A DNA stretch of 33,730 bases. Source: JBHEKP01 sp041859375 (lineage in GTDB: Bacteria > Hydrogenedentota > Hydrogenedentia > Hydrogenedentales > CAITNO01). Below the pieces are notes generated by a model. The model had not been told where the DNA came from and did no database searches. It saw nothing but the letters and a program-made list of their open reading frames with translations. Position numbers and translations under genes: made by a program. The DNA lies in assembly GCA_041859375.1 (NCBI GenBank), contig JBHEKP010000033.1, positions 1 through 33,730 on the forward strand. Reading direction: 5' to 3'. This document shows, piece after piece, positions 33,301 through 33,730 of this stretch. Every line of letters begins with the position of its first letter. Position 1 is the stretch's first letter.

Positions 33301-33625
33301 TCTTTGTGCCAGGGGGCAGGGTCTTGTTGGGTGCGTTTTTGGACAGCATCACCAAGTAGATTACCTGCCGGTCATCAAAATTGGACTCTGCGGTTTCCAA
33401 GGGATGCACCAGTTCGATCTCCAGCCCGGTTTCCTCACGCACTTCACGGCACAGGGCGGTTTCAAAATCCTCTTTCGGATCAACCTTGCCGCCCGGCAGT
33501 TCCCACCTTCCCGCGTTGTTCTTCGAGGCGGCGGACCGCCTGAGCAGAAGAAATTTTCCCTTGTCGTTCAGCAGGATGGTTTTCACGGAAAGGGAACGGG
33601 TTATGGGTGTTTTTTTTGCGGGCAT
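30341..33625 (-). CDS. Nudix-RelA/SpoT synthetase-helical repeat-SLOG-RyR fusion protein
   Basis: This 1094-residue protein lacks a signal peptide and membrane helices. Residues 10-160 form a Nudix hydrolase with an intact box, GKVDPKEDFETALCREVREE plus TGL (46-68). Residues about 195-350 form a RelA/SpoT nucleotidyltransferase: GRSKG (225-229), TDLIGCR (251-257), FGYRSVHY (296-303), EIQVRT (324-329). There is no HD hydrolase. Residues 390-600 look helical and TPR-like, followed by a charged coiled coil (605-650) and three 12-residue repeats beginning RPD (667-702). Residues 730-925 resemble the SLOG/LSDAT domain of TRPM channels (VIVAGGCDP, VVISGGTTQGISG). Residues 1005-1078 form a RyR domain (HGRWVVERIQSGWTYG, WDRNNVR). 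SLOG and RyR are proposed nucleotide sensors in conflict systems. AGGAGG precedes the ATG. Base composition is less GC-rich than that of the neighbours. Confidence 0.9.
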   Translation of the reverse strand: MPAKKTPITRSLSVKTILLNDKGKFLLLRRSAASKNNAGRWELPGGKVDPKEDFETALCREVREETGLEIELVHPLETAESNFDDRQVIYLVMLSKNAPNKTLPPGTKKWPKWVLANKASGSRNNSDGKFEHDAFKWVSPDKGVDEYEIVPQFRGAVRHYLQHLESLKPARPKPPDRVEVKPEDLKQHLTDFGIISVPLQKGSDFLVKYLKGLVHDRFPMAEISGRSKGISSLAMKIIKKAKYDDPMRQLTDLIGCRVIVHLSSEVAEIGKIIREHFDIDEENTYDTLSKMGVDQFGYRSVHYIVKLGGRPIGMPPVPDGLRAEIQVRTIVQHAWADIGHDRLYKGTCEVSDYWKRESNRVAALLEAADEEFQRLVDGIAFYEAHQPRCPDLKLAQIQVEQLRVVRALLPDDIGLALRHARLAHGMEDWREVAGVMADEKHAARHPVLLALRGHAKYKQAKNDGERKAAEEMMEAAARALPDKAEPHLLLAECIESDMRKSPPEWDQDVEKALTQYRLAFEAEPDNPTALSGYIRLMTLCATDMDLILMARPAILKAIERHKQLVAAGVNHPRNYYQIAEFLMLLGPGEYWESLAMLALAVNKDRNEELAREKKEGEEEAQRHEKRESAKKREAREKEKRQRREEWIKELVRALESVDFLAGRLGFRPDMEYAHCRNCRPDTGNAHRLVCRPDMEHARRFLYAALLTRRPDQPELSRKYEHLNGVSFDRKGPFVIVAGGCDPMYEKEMARYAPILEDAFKDYEGVVISGGTTQGISGLVGKIAEMGKGRIYAIGHLPKDLPDDGTADSRYDELRRAEKDCCGCDLSQKGDKAHFTALEPIRYWLDLLATGVDPKDVRLLGINGGRIAHLEYRFALALGAHVALLHGSGREAERFLKEWPRQENDKLIVIPPDAKSIRAFLHLGVGSSRVLAPEIIEEAAQLSHEDFLDQQRYTDPNPVMQPWAKLREDIKDSNRSQFSYIENNLKTRGYGIRAASGKPASLEFTTADIEAMAEVEHGRWVVERIQSGWTYGKVKDAEKKTSPYLVGWDALTDPVRKWDRNNVRLWPELLARFGLEIYRLPKDKAAPKKARPKKK
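31520..31627 (-). repeat. 36-bp in-frame tandem repeat (three copies)
   Basis: TGTCCGG-centred units recur exactly 36 bases apart (31544, 31580, 31616). They encode three 12-residue units: RPDMEYAHCRNC, RPDTGNAHRLVC and RPDMEHARRFLY. Two end in Cys. The repeats sit between the coiled coil and the SLOG domain of the fusion protein. Confidence 0.85.
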
Positions 33626-33641
33626 GTCACATCGCCTCCTA

Positions 33642-33660
33642 GGCCGCGCGCCCCGCGGCC
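33642..33660. other. GC palindrome between the edge gene and the fusion gene
   Basis: GGCCGCG (33642-33648), loop CGCCC, CGCGGCC (33654-33660) form a perfect seven-pair stem just upstream of the ribosome binding site of the fusion gene. It could be an RNA hairpin limiting read-through from the upstream gene, or an operator. Confidence 0.4.
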
Positions 33661-33672
33661 GGTGTTAAGCAC

Positions 33673-33730
33673 TCAGCCCAAACGCTTAATCGTGTCTTTC
33701 AGCAGTTCGATCATGTTCTTCCGGGACTCT
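33673..33730 (-). CDS. C-terminal end of a minus-strand gene cut by the window edge
   Basis: On the minus strand the frame ending at TGA (33673-33675) reads ESRKNMIELLKDTIKRLG, which has the look of a charged amphipathic helix at a protein end. The other two minus-strand frames also stop within the edge, so the choice is not certain. If real, this gene is codirectional with and about 47 bases upstream of the Nudix/RelA/SLOG/RyR gene and would probably share its transcript, making it the first place to look for a partner. Confidence 0.4.
   Translation of the reverse strand, partial: ESRKNMIELLKDTIKRLG

Overview
The window is GC-rich (about two thirds G+C by eye). It carries mostly single-copy bacterial chromosomal genes with little operon-wide theme. 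Several traits suggest a Gram-negative, environmental bacterium of the PVC/Planctomycetes-like or Hydrogenedentota-like type: a Cys-type sulfatase with a Tat signal, a Tat-exported TIM-barrel sugar isomerase, a secreted protein with DFGDAP and GEVEDY signatures and an MPAAG C-terminal tag, a serine hydrolase fused to a DUF1343/NamZ domain, and a MoxR-DUF58-transglutaminase cluster. This placement is inferred from gene content only; no rRNA or tRNA gene was seen.

Layout: 1-781 (minus) holds the start of an exported protein and a hemolysin III/PAQR-type membrane protein. 946-6897 (plus) holds a ResB-like membrane protein, then an RND efflux pair (membrane fusion protein and inner-membrane transporter). 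7008-11725 (plus) holds a large secreted multidomain protein and a sulfatase. 12090-14659 (plus) holds an M23 peptidase, a bactofilin and the tRNA thiolase MnmA; a near-consensus promoter and a hairpin-rich leader precede this group. 14634-19915 (minus) holds a sugar isomerase, uvrC, and a beta-lactamase-like/NamZ fusion interrupted by an in-frame UAA. 20040-24254 is a region of different base composition. It holds an AT-rich secreted protein (minus), a YfhO-type membrane protein (plus) and a second secreted protein with strong expression signals (minus). The two secreted genes share promoter architecture, have similar Shine-Dalgarno leaders, and each has a clear intrinsic terminator. 24582-25985 is a MATE transporter. 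26088-30332 is the tightly overlapping moxR-DUF58-transglutaminase operon.

The most striking gene is at 30341-33625 (minus). It encodes 1094 residues with, in order, a Nudix hydrolase domain, a RelA/SpoT-type alarmone synthetase domain, a helical repeat and charged-linker region, a SLOG/TRPM-type nucleotide-binding domain and a C-terminal RyR domain. This looks like a self-contained nucleotide-signalling protein of the kind proposed for biological conflict (phage defence or stress) systems. The end of another minus-strand gene lies just upstream of it at the window edge.

Other points of interest are a palindromic dispersed-repeat-like insertion plus a 9-bp tandem repeat inside uvrC (reading frame kept), a 36-bp in-frame minisatellite in the Nudix/RelA/SLOG/RyR gene, and two structured 5' leaders without a recognised riboswitch family.
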